Positions 8,891 through 18,491 of a DNA stretch of 64,000 bases are shown here, piece by piece; position 1 is the stretch's first letter, and the number at the start of each line of letters is the position of its first letter. Both the position numbers and the translations under genes were made by a program. The DNA comes from Pseudomonas mucoides (GTDB lineage: Bacteria; Pseudomonadota; Gammaproteobacteria; Pseudomonadales; Pseudomonadaceae). Below the pieces are notes generated by a model. It had not been told where the DNA came from. It searched no databases and saw nothing but the letters and a program-made list of their open reading frames with translations. The stretch is from positions 62,001 through 126,000 of the forward strand of contig NZ_JACOPW010000007.1 of assembly GCF_015461845.1 (NCBI RefSeq). The letters run 5' to 3'.

Positions 8891-9748
8891 ATGCGCTTGA
8901 TCATCGTCAGTGGCCGTTCCGGCTCAGGTAAAAGTACCGTACTCGATGTTCTCGAGGACAACGGCTACTACTGCATCGACAACCTGCCCGCCGGCTTGCT
9001 GCCGGAACTGGCCGAACGCGCACTGATTCATACCGAATTGGCACAGCCGTTGGTCGCCGTGTCCATCGATGCGCGTAACCTGCCGAGCCACCTGTCACGC
9101 TTTCCCGAACTGCTCGAAGAAGTCCGTAGCCGGCACATCAAGTGCGATGTGCTGTACCTGGACGCCGACGAAGAAACCTTGCTCAAGCGCTTTTCCGAAA
9201 CCCGTCGGCGTCACCCGCTGAGCACCCCCAACCGTTCGTTGGCCGAGGCGATCGAGGACGAAAGCAATCTGCTGGGTCCGATCGTCGATCTGGCCGACCT
9301 CAAGATCAACACCACGAATCTGAACCTGTACCAGCTGCGCGACACCATCAAGCTGCGCCTGCTGAACCAGCCGGAAGCCGGTACTGCCTTTCTGGTCGAG
9401 TCGTTCGGATTCAAGCGTGGCATGCCGGTGGACGCGGACCTGGTGTTCGACGTGCGTTGCCTGCCCAACCCTTACTGGAAGCCGGAGCTGCGTGCGCAGT
9501 CGGGGCTCGATCAACCGGTGGCCGAGTACCTCGCCGCTCAACCGGACGTCGAAGAAATGTTCCAGGACATATCGTCGTATCTGCTCAAGTGGCTGCCGCG
9601 CTTTGCCGCCAGCAACCGTGCTTATGTCACCATTGCCATTGGCTGCACCGGCGGGCATCACCGCTCCGTCTACCTGACCGAACGTCTGGGCCAGGTTCTG
9701 CAACAATCCCTGAAGAACGTCCAGGTCCGCCACCGCGACCTCAGCTAA
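8891..9748 (+). CDS. rapZ: RapZ, RNase adapter and nucleotide-binding protein
   Basis: P-loop protein of the RapZ/YvcJ family. In enterics it guides RNase E to the GlmZ sRNA; in Pseudomonas this role is an inference from the family. It has 285 residues, Walker A GRSGSGKST (8-16), Walker B-like DVLYLDADEE and the C-terminal domain with GCTGGHHRSVYL. It is tightly linked to ptsN and ptsO. Confidence 0.95.
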   Translation: MRLIIVSGRSGSGKSTVLDVLEDNGYYCIDNLPAGLLPELAERALIHTELAQPLVAVSIDARNLPSHLSRFPELLEEVRSRHIKCDVLYLDADEETLLKRFSETRRRHPLSTPNRSLAEAIEDESNLLGPIVDLADLKINTTNLNLYQLRDTIKLRLLNQPEAGTAFLVESFGFKRGMPVDADLVFDVRCLPNPYWKPELRAQSGLDQPVAEYLAAQPDVEEMFQDISSYLLKWLPRFAASNRAYVTIAIGCTGGHHRSVYLTERLGQVLQQSLKNVQVRHRDLS

Positions 9749-9763
9749 AGGATTCACACCGCG

Positions 9764-10039
9764 ATGCCTGCTCTGGAAATCGAAATCATCAACAAGCTGG
9801 GCCTGCATGCCCGTGCTTCTGCAAAATTCGTCGGGGTCGCCGGCGAGTTCAAGGATTGCACGATCAGAGTAGGACGCACTCCGGAATCCACGGTCGACGG
9901 CAAAAGCATCATGGCAATGATGATGCTCGCTGCGGGCAAGGGCACCAAAATCTATATCAGCACCGAAGGCGAAGACGCGCAAAGGGCACTGGATGCGTTG
10001 AAGGACTTGATCGACCGTTATTTCGACGAAGGCGAGTAA
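9764..10039 (+). CDS. ptsO: Nitrogen PTS phosphocarrier NPr (PtsO)
   Basis: HPr-like phosphocarrier that receives phosphate from PtsP and passes it to PtsN. It has 91 residues, with the active-site histidine H15 in LGLHARASAKF and the conserved KSIMAMMMLA segment. It is the last gene of the rpoN group, followed directly by a strong terminator. Confidence 0.96.
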   Translation: MPALEIEIINKLGLHARASAKFVGVAGEFKDCTIRVGRTPESTVDGKSIMAMMMLAAGKGTKIYISTEGEDAQRALDALKDLIDRYFDEGE

Positions 10040-10075
10040 ACGCCAGTCCAGACCAAAGCCGCTCAGTAACCCGAT

Positions 10076-10117
10076 AAAAAAGGCGCACCACCCAATCAGG
10101 TGGCGCGCCTTTTTTGT
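10076..10117. terminator. Bidirectional terminator between ptsO and pmbA
   Basis: A GC-rich stem (AGGCGC-ACCACC with GGTGG-CGCGCCT, loop CAATCA) is flanked by A and T runs on both sides, so it can end both convergent transcripts. Confidence 0.88.
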
Positions 10118-10128
10118 GACAAGCGAGT

Positions 10129-11475
10129 TTAGCTGCCCGCCACCGTCATGCGCTCGATCAAAACAGAACCCGTACGAATGTTGCTGCGCAGCTCCAGGTC
10201 ATTACCCACCGCCACGATCTGCTTGAACATGTCGCGCATATTGCCGGCAATGGTCACTTCCTGGACCGCGAACTGGATTTCGCCGTTCTCGACCCAGAAA
10301 CCCGCCGCACCACGGGAGTAATCCCCGGTGACCATGTTCAGGCCCTGCCCCATCAGTTCGGTGACCAGCAGGCCACGGCCCATGCGGCGCAGCAAAGCGG
10401 CCTGATCTTCATCGCCGTGGGTGACGAACAGGTTGTGCACGCCGCCAGCGTTGGCGGTACTCGGCATCCCGAGTTTGCGCCCGGAATAGGTGCCAAGGAT
10501 GTACGACACCAGCTCACCCTTTTCGACGAACGGTTTGGCGTAGGTCGCCAGACCATCGCCATCAAACGCGGAACTGCCCAGGGCGCGCATCAAGTGCGGA
10601 CGTTCGTCGATGGTCAACCATTCCGGGAACAGCTTCTGACCCAGCGTACCTTCGAGGAACGACGATTTGCGGTACAGGCTGCCGCCGGAAATCGCCGACA
10701 GGAAGCTGCCGAACAAACCACCCGCCAGCTCGGCGGAAAACAGCACCGGCACCTCGCAAGTCGGTACCGGACGCGCGCCCAGACGGCTCGCCGCCCGTTG
10801 CGCGGCACGTTGGCCAATGCTCACCGGGTCGGCCAGCAAATTGCCCTGACGGTTCACGTCGTACCAGTAATCACGCTGCATCTGGCCATCAGCCTCGGCG
10901 ATCATCACGCAGCTCAGGCTGTGGCGGGTCGACGCGTAGCCACCGATAAACCCGTGGCTGTTGCCGTACACGCGGCAACCCTGATGAGTGCTGAGGGTGG
11001 TGCCGTCGGCATTTTTGATCCGGCTGTCGGTGGCAAACGCAGCGGCTTCGCAGGCCAGCGCTTGTTCGATGGCTTGTTCCGGGGTGATGTCCCATTGGTG
11101 GAACAGGTCGAAATCCTGCAGGTCGCGAGCCATCAGCGCGGCATCAGCCAGGCCCGAGGCTTCGTCTTCGGAGGTGTGCTTGGCGATGGCGAGCGCCGCC
11201 GCGACGGTTTCGCGAATGGCCTCAGGACCACTGGCCGAGGTACTGGCCGAGCCTTTGCGCTGACCGACGTACAAGGTGATGCCAAAGCCCTGATCGCGGT
11301 TGAATTCGACGGTTTCGACCTCACGCTGACGCACCGAGGTGGACAGGCCCTGCTCCAGGGACACGGCAACTTCGCAGGCGCTGGCGCCCTGACGCTTGGC
11401 TTCAGCGATGATCTGCTCGACTTGTTCTTGCAGTGCCGGCAACGCTTGTGGGCCGACGCTTTCAACTGCACTCAT
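10129..11475 (-). CDS. pmbA: PmbA/TldE metalloprotease subunit
   Basis: Partner of TldD in the TldD/TldE protease, which processes microcin-type peptides and related substrates. It has 448 residues. It lacks the HExxH motif, as TldE proteins do, and retains the family C-terminus with GNMRDMFKQI and a terminal GSVLIERMTVAG. The ATG at 11475 follows TGGAG; a GTG four codons earlier lies inside that Shine-Dalgarno. It is divergent from darP and separated from tldD only by darP. Confidence 0.94.
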   Translation of the reverse strand: MSAVESVGPQALPALQEQVEQIIAEAKRQGASACEVAVSLEQGLSTSVRQREVETVEFNRDQGFGITLYVGQRKGSASTSASGPEAIRETVAAALAIAKHTSEDEASGLADAALMARDLQDFDLFHQWDITPEQAIEQALACEAAAFATDSRIKNADGTTLSTHQGCRVYGNSHGFIGGYASTRHSLSCVMIAEADGQMQRDYWYDVNRQGNLLADPVSIGQRAAQRAASRLGARPVPTCEVPVLFSAELAGGLFGSFLSAISGGSLYRKSSFLEGTLGQKLFPEWLTIDERPHLMRALGSSAFDGDGLATYAKPFVEKGELVSYILGTYSGRKLGMPSTANAGGVHNLFVTHGDEDQAALLRRMGRGLLVTELMGQGLNMVTGDYSRGAAGFWVENGEIQFAVQEVTIAGNMRDMFKQIVAVGNDLELRSNIRTGSVLIERMTVAGS

Positions 11476-11582
11476 GCTGTTCTCCACTCAAATTCTGCTT
11501 TCGGTAAGGCCTTCGAGCGACCGGGCCGGACAAGTGGCCCCCGACTGGTTATCATGGCGGCGTTTCTTTGCGGACGGCCACC

Positions 11583-12107
11583 ATGGTTGATTCTTACGAC
11601 GACTCCCTCGATACGGGAGAAAAAAGCAAATCCCAGGTTAAACGCGAGCTTCATGCTCTGGTTGACCTTGGCGAGCGCCTTACAACACTCAAGCCTGACT
11701 TGCTGGCAAAACTGCCGTTGACCGACGCTATGCGTCGGGCCCTGGCCGATGCGCCCAAGCACACCGCGAATATCGCGCGTAAACGGCACCTTATGTTCAT
11801 CGGCAAACTGATGCGCGATCAGGACACTGCCGCCATTCTGACCTTGCTCGATCAACTCGATGCCTCCACCCGGCAGTACAACGAACGTTTCCATGGCCTG
11901 GAACGCTGGCGCGATCGCTTGATCGCGGGCGACGATGCAGTCCTGGAGAAGTTCGTGCTCGACTACCCGGAGGCTGATCGTCAGCAATTGCGCTCCCTGA
12001 TCCGTCAGGCCCAGCACGAACTGGCGACCAACAAGCCACCGGCATCGAGCCGTAAAATCTTCAAGTACATCCGAGAGCTGGACGAGACTCAACGCGGTCT
12101 GCGCTAA
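11583..12107 (+). CDS. darP: DarP/YjgA, dual-action ribosomal maturation protein
   Basis: Small 50S assembly factor of the DUF615 family. It has 174 residues, highly charged and helical, with SQVKRELHALVDLGERL and RKLMRDQD-like family features (RHLMFIGKLMRDQD). The start at 11583 (MVDSYDDS) is preferred over an ATG 15 nt upstream. It lies between pmbA and tldD on the opposite strand, an arrangement common in gammaproteobacteria. Confidence 0.93.
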   Translation: MVDSYDDSLDTGEKSKSQVKRELHALVDLGERLTTLKPDLLAKLPLTDAMRRALADAPKHTANIARKRHLMFIGKLMRDQDTAAILTLLDQLDASTRQYNERFHGLERWRDRLIAGDDAVLEKFVLDYPEADRQQLRSLIRQAQHELATNKPPASSRKIFKYIRELDETQRGLR

Positions 12108-12157
12108 GTCCCGAATCGGGTGAACCGCATGCGGTTCACCCGAAGCTCCATCCCTGC

Positions 12158-13600
12158 TTACGATCCTGTGCCACCCACAGTGATCGCATCGATTTTCAAC
12201 GTTGGCTGGCCGACACCCACCGGCACCGACTGCCCATCCTTGCCACACGTCCCCACGCCGCTGTCCAGCGCCAGATCGTTACCGACCATCGACACCTTGC
12301 TCATGGCTTCCGGACCGTTGCCGATCAACGTCGCGCCTTTGACCGGGGCGGTAATCTTGCCGTCTTCGATCAGGTACGCCTCGCTGGTGGAGAACACGAA
12401 CTTGCCGCTGGTAATGTCCACCTGGCCACCGCCGAGGTTGGCGCAGTAGATGCCGCGTTTGACCGAAGCGATGATTTCCGCCGGATCGCTTTCGCCCGCC
12501 AGCATGTAGGTGTTGGTCATGCGCGGCATCGGCAGGTGCGCGTAGGATTCGCGACGACCGTTACCGGTACGGGCCACGCCCATCAGACGCGCATTGAGCT
12601 TGTCCTGCATATAGCCTTTGAGTACGCCGTTTTCGATCAACGTGGTGCACTGGGTCGGGGTACCTTCGTCGTCGACGCTCAGAGAGCCACGACGGCCTGC
12701 CAGCGTGCCGTCATCGACGATGGTGCACAGCTTGGAGGCAACCATCTCGCCCATGCGCCCGCTATAGGCCGAACTGCCCTTGCGGTTGAAGTCGCCTTCC
12801 AGACCGTGGCCGACCGCTTCGTGCAGCAGCACGCCGGACCAGCCGGAACCCAATACCACCGGCAACGTACCGGCCGGCGCCGGAATGGCTTCCAGGTTGA
12901 CCAGTGCCTGACGCAACGCTTCACGGGCGTAGCCCATGGCGCGGTCGTCACTGAGGAAATAACGGTAATCGGTACGTCCGCCACCGCCATGCCCACCGCG
13001 CTCGCGGCGACCGTTTTGTTCAACGATCACGCTCACGTTGAAACGCACCAGCGGCCGTACATCGGCGGCCAGGCTGCCATCGGTGGAGGCCACGAGGATG
13101 CGCTCCCAGACGCCGGCCATGCTCACGGTCACTTGCTGGATGCGTGGATCGAGGGCGCGTGTGGCTGCATCGATGCGCTTGAGCAGTTCGACTTTCTCGG
13201 CGCGGGAGATCACTTCCAGCGGGTTGTCCGGTCCGTATAACTGGGCAACGTCCTGGGTGGTGAACGCCTGCACCGTGCCATTTTGCCCGGCGCGGGAGAT
13301 CGAACGCGCGGCACGGGCCGCGGCACCGAGGGCTTCCAGGGTGATGGCATTGCTGTACGCAAAACCGGTTTTTTCACCTGATTGCGCACGCACGCCGACG
13401 CCTTGGTCGAGGTTGAAGCTGCCTTCCTTGACGATCCCGTCTTCCAGCGCCCAGGACTCGGAAATCTGCCCCTGGAAATACAGGTCGGCGGCATCGATGC
13501 CCGGGCCGGCCAGATCACCGAGTACACCTTGCAGGCTCTCGATCGTTACGCCACCGGGCGCCAGGAGGTGTTCACTGACTGAGGACAACAACTCGCTCAT
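12158..13600 (-). CDS. tldD: TldD metalloprotease
   Basis: Catalytic subunit of the TldD/TldE heterodimer. It has 480 residues with the zinc-binding HEAVGH motif (H260, E261, H264) followed by GLEGDFNRKGSS, and the C-terminal glycine-rich domain. It heads a minus-strand run that also includes the upstream nitrilase gene (18 nt apart), so the two may share a transcript. Confidence 0.96.
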   Translation of the reverse strand: MSELLSSVSEHLLAPGGVTIESLQGVLGDLAGPGIDAADLYFQGQISESWALEDGIVKEGSFNLDQGVGVRAQSGEKTGFAYSNAITLEALGAAARAARSISRAGQNGTVQAFTTQDVAQLYGPDNPLEVISRAEKVELLKRIDAATRALDPRIQQVTVSMAGVWERILVASTDGSLAADVRPLVRFNVSVIVEQNGRRERGGHGGGGRTDYRYFLSDDRAMGYAREALRQALVNLEAIPAPAGTLPVVLGSGWSGVLLHEAVGHGLEGDFNRKGSSAYSGRMGEMVASKLCTIVDDGTLAGRRGSLSVDDEGTPTQCTTLIENGVLKGYMQDKLNARLMGVARTGNGRRESYAHLPMPRMTNTYMLAGESDPAEIIASVKRGIYCANLGGGQVDITSGKFVFSTSEAYLIEDGKITAPVKGATLIGNGPEAMSKVSMVGNDLALDSGVGTCGKDGQSVPVGVGQPTLKIDAITVGGTGS

Positions 13601-13618
13601 ATGCTTTACGCCTTAAAT

Positions 13619-14467
13619 TCATCGTTCTGAGGCAGGTCGCTGGGCGCCCTGCGAGAAAAAGCGCCGGTGACTGGACACCGGCATCCGCGCCCTGATGGAC
13701 GCCTGTTCGCTGCTATCGCGTTCGGCCAGCAGCACGGCCTCGCCTTGATCCTGTTGTGCCAGCACCCGGCCCCAGGGGTCGACGATTGCGGCATGTCCCC
13801 AGGTTTCTCGCGGCCCCGGATGCGTTCCACCCTGAGCGGCCGCCAGCACATAACATTGAGTCTCGATGGCCCGGGCACGAATCAGCACATCCCAATGCGC
13901 CGCGCCGGTCACCGCCGTAAACGCCGACGGCGCGGTAATCAACTCCGCCCCGGCAGCCCGTAATTCGCTGTACAGCTCCGGGAAGCGCAGGTCGTAACAC
14001 ACCGTCAGGCCGACTCGCCCGACCGGCGTATCCGCAACCACCACGCCACTGCCATAAGCATAGTCATCGGACTCACGATAACGCCCGCGATTGTCCGCCA
14101 CGTCCACGTCAAACAAGTGCAGCTTGTCGTAGCGCGCTACTGTTTCGCCATGATCGTTCACCAACAACGAGCAGGCATGCACCTTCGCCGTCGGTTGATC
14201 CACCGGCGGCAACGGCAATGTGCCTGCCACTATCCATAACTTGAGGTCGAGGGCGGTCTGTTTCAACCATGGCAGGATAGGGCCTTCACCCAATGCCTCG
14301 GCGCGGCCGATGTCGGCAATGTCGCGCCGGCCCATGGCGGCGAAGTTTTCCGGCAGCACGGCGAGTTGCGCACCACCGGCCGCTGCCTGTTCAAGCAGCC
14401 GGCGAGCCTGAGCCAGATTGGCCAGCACATCGCTTTGGCTGACCATTTGAATCACCGCTACCGACAT
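13619..14467 (-). CDS. Carbon-nitrogen hydrolase (nitrilase superfamily, NIT-like)
   Basis: Cytoplasmic amidase of the nitrilase superfamily. It has 282 residues with the Glu-Lys-Cys triad visible as E40 (LPENF), K115 (YDKLHLFDVD) and C157 (VCYDLRFPEL). The FDVDVAD segment resembles the NIT1/deaminated-glutathione amidase subgroup, so repair of deaminated glutathione is likely but inferred. It lies between yhdP and tldD. Confidence 0.9.
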   Translation of the reverse strand: MSVAVIQMVSQSDVLANLAQARRLLEQAAAGGAQLAVLPENFAAMGRRDIADIGRAEALGEGPILPWLKQTALDLKLWIVAGTLPLPPVDQPTAKVHACSLLVNDHGETVARYDKLHLFDVDVADNRGRYRESDDYAYGSGVVVADTPVGRVGLTVCYDLRFPELYSELRAAGAELITAPSAFTAVTGAAHWDVLIRARAIETQCYVLAAAQGGTHPGPRETWGHAAIVDPWGRVLAQQDQGEAVLLAERDSSEQASIRARMPVSSHRRFFSQGAQRPASER

Positions 14468-14499
14468 GGCCTTTCCTTACTCGAGAAGTGTCCGCCAAC

Positions 14500-14537
14500 C
14501 TGTAGCAGCTGGCGAAGCCTGCGTCCGGCTGCTACAG
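14500..14537. repeat. Short REP-like hairpin (GTAGC family)
   Basis: An imperfect palindrome CTGTAGCAGCTGG...CGGCTGCTACAG lies between the nitrilase gene and yhdP. It belongs to the same CTGTAGC-n-GCGTCCGGC type as the long inverted repeat at 58074-58224. Confidence 0.7.
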
Positions 14538-14612
14538 GATCGGCGTCGCTAATTGGAATATGTTCGGCCATGCTACTCCATCAGGCTGGGACATGGCTTT
14601 TGAAAAAGAGCG

Positions 14613-17600
14613 TCAAAAAGGTTTGTCGTAGGTAATCTGCGGCTCTTTCCACGGGCCCTTGACGGTGTATTTCACGCTGGCAAATCGGGAGACGCGGTCA
14701 CCGATCAGTTTGTCAATCAGGAACAGCGCACCGCCAACAGCCGGCGCGCCGACAATCAGCGCCGCAATCGGCAAGTTGTTGGTCACCGGCAAGGACACCA
14801 GCAACTTGGCGTCGATCTGATCACCCACCAGGTTCAAGGTGCCATCAAGTTCTACGTTGCTGGACGGACCGGTCATCCGGATCGGCTCGCGGGTGACGTA
14901 GACGCCATTGGTCCCGACCAGCAATCCCTTGACCCGGTCATAGCTCAGGCCTTTGCCGAACAGGTCGGAAAAGTCCAGGCGCAGCCGGCGGCCGATGGAG
15001 TTGAAGTTCAGCAGGCCGAAGACTTTCAGGGCCTGGGCACTGCCCTCGACCTCAACAAACTGGCCTTTGGTCAGCGATGCATCCAGGGTGCCGGAGAAAC
15101 GCTTGCTGGCCAGCCAGGCCGGTGAACCCGGCCAGCGACCGTCAACATCCATATGAAACTCTTCGCTGGTGACACTCGGCGCAAACCCCCAGCCCTTGAG
15201 GACATCGGCGAGATTTTTGCCGCTGATCCGCCCCTTGTACCAACTGCTGGAGCTACCGGGCACACCTTCCCAGCCGCCACTGCCTTGCAACAGAATCCCT
15301 TTGAGGCCCATGTCGAGGTTGTTGAGTGCAATACCTTTGGCAGTCGGACGGATTTTCAGCGACCAGCCACCCACCAGATCCTGCCCTAGGAAAAGCTGGT
15401 TGATGGTGATGTCCAGTGCCGGAATCTTTGTCGGGTCGACCGTCGCCAGTGGATCGGGCGAGTTCTCGTCGGCCACCACCTTCGGATCCGGCGCGGGCAG
15501 CCGCACGTATTGCAGATTGACCGCGATCGGTGCGCCTTTCGCATCGGGAACACCGACGGTGCCCTTGGCCTGCTGGCTGTCGAGTTGCAACGCCCAACTG
15601 GCAGGCTTTCGGTTCACTTGCACGGACGCCTGATCGAGGGTCGTGCCCAGAGCGCTGAGCTTGCCAATCTTTAAGTCTGCACTGCTGAAGAACTGCTTGG
15701 CACTGCCCCCCGGATCCTGACCGGCGTACTTGCCCACCAGATCCTGCCAGGGACCGACATCCAGCTCCGACAGCACACCGCGCACCCGCAGGCCTTTGGC
15801 GCCGGGTAATACGGCATCGCCACCACCGAGGAACAGCTCACCACGACCGTCGGCAAAACTGCCGCTAGGGGCTGCAAACGTGAAGTTTGCCAGCTGACCA
15901 TAGTTGACCCAGTAGCGCCGCTCCGGCCCTTGCAGGGTCATGCGGAACGTCGTGTCACGGCTGTCATCGGCCGTCATGCCGAACGGGGCCGGCAGATCGA
16001 CCTTCACGCCTTTCAGGCTGGAATTGACCATCAACTGACTGTCAGCACCGTCCAGGTTCAGCTGCAACTGATACGGGATGACCCCGGAAACCGGCAACGG
16101 CTGAGTCACGCTCAACCAGTCCGTGAGTTTCTTGACCTCGACCTGACCGGAAGCCGTGACGCGTGTCTTGATGTTGCCCGCGCTGCCATCGGCGAAAATC
16201 CGTGCGGTGACAGGCCTGTCAAAAGCCCGCGCGCTAATGTTCTGTCCGCTCAAACCCTTGGTGCTGTCAAAGCGGAAATCACCCTTGAGTTGGGTCAATT
16301 CCAGCGAGGGATCGGCCAGCTTCAGGCGCGCCTTGGCGGTCTTGAAATCGACGAGAATCTTCGGTTGCTCGTCTTTGGCCAGCGGGATATCCAGGTTCAA
16401 CGTGCCTTGCAGATCGCCCTCACCCTCCCACTTGGCGAATGTGTCTGCGGTGCCGATCGGCGCTTCCTGGAGAATTTTCAGGCCATCGCCCAAGCCGCCG
16501 GCGAATCCGCCGTCGAGGTACAGATGGACGTTTTTGCCATCGGGGACATGGGGGATATTGACGTAGATATCGCGCACCTGAGTGTCGAGCAACTGGCCCT
16601 TGCTGGCCAGAACCCGCACCCCACTGTCTTCCACAAACACATCACCGGTGACCTTGCTCACATGCGGCCAGCCCGGCTGGAACGCCAGTTCGGCATCGTG
16701 CACCTTGAAGAACAGGCTGATGCTGCGGGCAGTGTCGGCCGCACCATGGTTCAGCGAGCCCTGATACTGGAAGAAACCTTCGTCTACCGCGCCCTTTAGA
16801 ATGGCCGTACGCAACCATTCGTCAAGCGCAGGGCTGAGCATGGTCGGCAGGTATTTGGCGGTGTAGCGACCGTCCCCCTCGACCATGCCGACCCGCAGGT
16901 CCATGTAGTCTTCCAGGGTGTGATCAAAATGCAGGCGGATCAGGAAGTCACCGGCAATCTTGCCCTCTTCGCCAAGAACCTTGAGGTACGGCGCGATCAG
17001 GGTGAAGCCTTCTTTGTCGAGCTTCCAGGTCAGCGTCGCGTTGGCCTGAAGGTATTGCCATGGCTTGGCGAAAATCGGGTCCAGGTGCAGGACAAAGTCC
17101 TTGCTGTCCATGCGCAACTCACCCTTGCCGAGGTCACCGCTGATGCTGCCGCTGACATTCCGCGCGGCCGGTGCGCCGTGATAGGCATCAAAACCGACCC
17201 GGTCGAGGTTCGCGGCGAAGCTGAACTTGCTGTCGTCGGTGGCATTGGGGCGCACGTCGATCAGCACATTGCGCAGCCCACCGGTCACTTTGAGCTTTTC
17301 CACCGCCGTGGCGACACCTTCGGGCAGTGGCCCCAGGGCGTTCAGCAATGGCGTGAGCGGGGTGAGGTCGACGCGGTCGGCTTGCAGGTGCCAGAGCTCC
17401 TGGACCTTGTCGGTGGCTGAGGTTTGTGTGAGTTGCAGATGGGATTCCCAGCGCGTCTCGCCAAAATTCATGGCCAGGGAATCCAGCGTCACCACCACGC
17501 CTTCAGTGCTGCGTTGGAAATAGCCATTGAGCGCCAGATTGTTGATCTGGATGGGCTTGCGTTCGGCGTAGGCACCTTTGACTTGCGGTGCGTTCAAGCG

Positions 17601-18416
17601 AATGGCCGCGGATTGCAGTTCGCCCTTGCCCCAATTGATCCAGAGCTCGCCGCCGGCCTTGATCTCGGAAAAATTCCATTGCTGGGTGAGGCGTTCGGGC
17701 AGCCATTTCGACCAGTCGCTTTGCGGCAAGCTCACGTAAGCCTCGGCTTCACCGTCCTTCCACTGACTGGCCTGAATGCGGGTGCGCAGGCTCATGGCAA
17801 CTGGCTGGCCATCGGGCAAGGTCATTCGCGCATCGAGGCGTTGGCGAGAAGCACCGGTTTTCAGATTGAAACCGACGTAGGTCAGGGTCAGTGGCGGCTG
17901 GTCCAGGGGCTGCAAGGTCACCTGACTGTCAATCACCGACAACTGCTGGACCATTTGCATGCGATTGAGCAACTGCTCTGGATCGAGTGGCTGATCTTTC
18001 TGCACCGGCAAACCTTCCAGCGCCCACTGACCGTCGTCGCCTTCCTTGAGGCTGATCTTCAAACCATTGAGTTCAAGGTGAGCGATGCGCACCTGGCGCG
18101 CCAACAGGCTTTCCCAAATGTCTGGCACTGCACGCACCTGATCCAGATGAAGGGCATTGGCGCCTTCGCCGACGGTCACGTCATGGGCCAGCAGAATCGG
18201 CGCAAAACCACTCCAGTTACCTTCCAGCTTGCCGATTTGCAGCGGCATGCCCAAGGCTTCGGTGGCTTTGGTTTCAACGTCGGCACGGTATTCGGCCACC
18301 AGAGGCGTCAGCTCTCGGCCGAGGCTGACGTAAAACGCCATCAACACGAGTACCAACGCGCACAGGCCCAGACCCCAACGGGTCAATGCAACCAAAATGC
18401 GTGTCAGACGTTCCAT
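14613..18416 (-). CDS. yhdP: YhdP-family AsmA-like envelope protein
   Basis: Very large protein of the AsmA-like/TIGR02099 family that spans the periplasm and helps move phospholipids to the outer membrane in E. coli. It has 1267 residues, almost identical in length to E. coli YhdP. One N-terminal membrane helix (about 10-32) precedes a long beta-rich repeat body. The ATG at 18416 (MERLTRIL) follows GGGAG, so it is chosen over an upstream in-frame ATG at 18437. rng lies 75 nt upstream. Confidence 0.93.
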   Translation of the reverse strand: MERLTRILVALTRWGLGLCALVLVLMAFYVSLGRELTPLVAEYRADVETKATEALGMPLQIGKLEGNWSGFAPILLAHDVTVGEGANALHLDQVRAVPDIWESLLARQVRIAHLELNGLKISLKEGDDGQWALEGLPVQKDQPLDPEQLLNRMQMVQQLSVIDSQVTLQPLDQPPLTLTYVGFNLKTGASRQRLDARMTLPDGQPVAMSLRTRIQASQWKDGEAEAYVSLPQSDWSKWLPERLTQQWNFSEIKAGGELWINWGKGELQSAAIRLNAPQVKGAYAERKPIQINNLALNGYFQRSTEGVVVTLDSLAMNFGETRWESHLQLTQTSATDKVQELWHLQADRVDLTPLTPLLNALGPLPEGVATAVEKLKVTGGLRNVLIDVRPNATDDSKFSFAANLDRVGFDAYHGAPAARNVSGSISGDLGKGELRMDSKDFVLHLDPIFAKPWQYLQANATLTWKLDKEGFTLIAPYLKVLGEEGKIAGDFLIRLHFDHTLEDYMDLRVGMVEGDGRYTAKYLPTMLSPALDEWLRTAILKGAVDEGFFQYQGSLNHGAADTARSISLFFKVHDAELAFQPGWPHVSKVTGDVFVEDSGVRVLASKGQLLDTQVRDIYVNIPHVPDGKNVHLYLDGGFAGGLGDGLKILQEAPIGTADTFAKWEGEGDLQGTLNLDIPLAKDEQPKILVDFKTAKARLKLADPSLELTQLKGDFRFDSTKGLSGQNISARAFDRPVTARIFADGSAGNIKTRVTASGQVEVKKLTDWLSVTQPLPVSGVIPYQLQLNLDGADSQLMVNSSLKGVKVDLPAPFGMTADDSRDTTFRMTLQGPERRYWVNYGQLANFTFAAPSGSFADGRGELFLGGGDAVLPGAKGLRVRGVLSELDVGPWQDLVGKYAGQDPGGSAKQFFSSADLKIGKLSALGTTLDQASVQVNRKPASWALQLDSQQAKGTVGVPDAKGAPIAVNLQYVRLPAPDPKVVADENSPDPLATVDPTKIPALDITINQLFLGQDLVGGWSLKIRPTAKGIALNNLDMGLKGILLQGSGGWEGVPGSSSSWYKGRISGKNLADVLKGWGFAPSVTSEEFHMDVDGRWPGSPAWLASKRFSGTLDASLTKGQFVEVEGSAQALKVFGLLNFNSIGRRLRLDFSDLFGKGLSYDRVKGLLVGTNGVYVTREPIRMTGPSSNVELDGTLNLVGDQIDAKLLVSLPVTNNLPIAALIVGAPAVGGALFLIDKLIGDRVSRFASVKYTVKGPWKEPQITYDKPF

Positions 18417-18491
18417 GTCAGGTGGCTCCCATGGCAAAAATGCTGCAAAAAGCTGAGGCCAGCCGTTCTATTAAGGTTGAAACACCGCGAT

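Noticed and set aside
10040..10128. Missing genes between ptsO and pmbA
   Set aside because: P. aeruginosa has extra genes (including sodA and fumC) at about this position, but here the two operons simply meet at a terminator. Lineage variation, not a deletion that can be shown from this sequence.
14613..18416. Several long plus-strand open frames opposite yhdP, up to about 389 codons
   Set aside because: They are antisense to a well-supported 1267-residue gene, have no Shine-Dalgarno and show His/Gln/Arg-rich composition typical of high-GC shadow frames.
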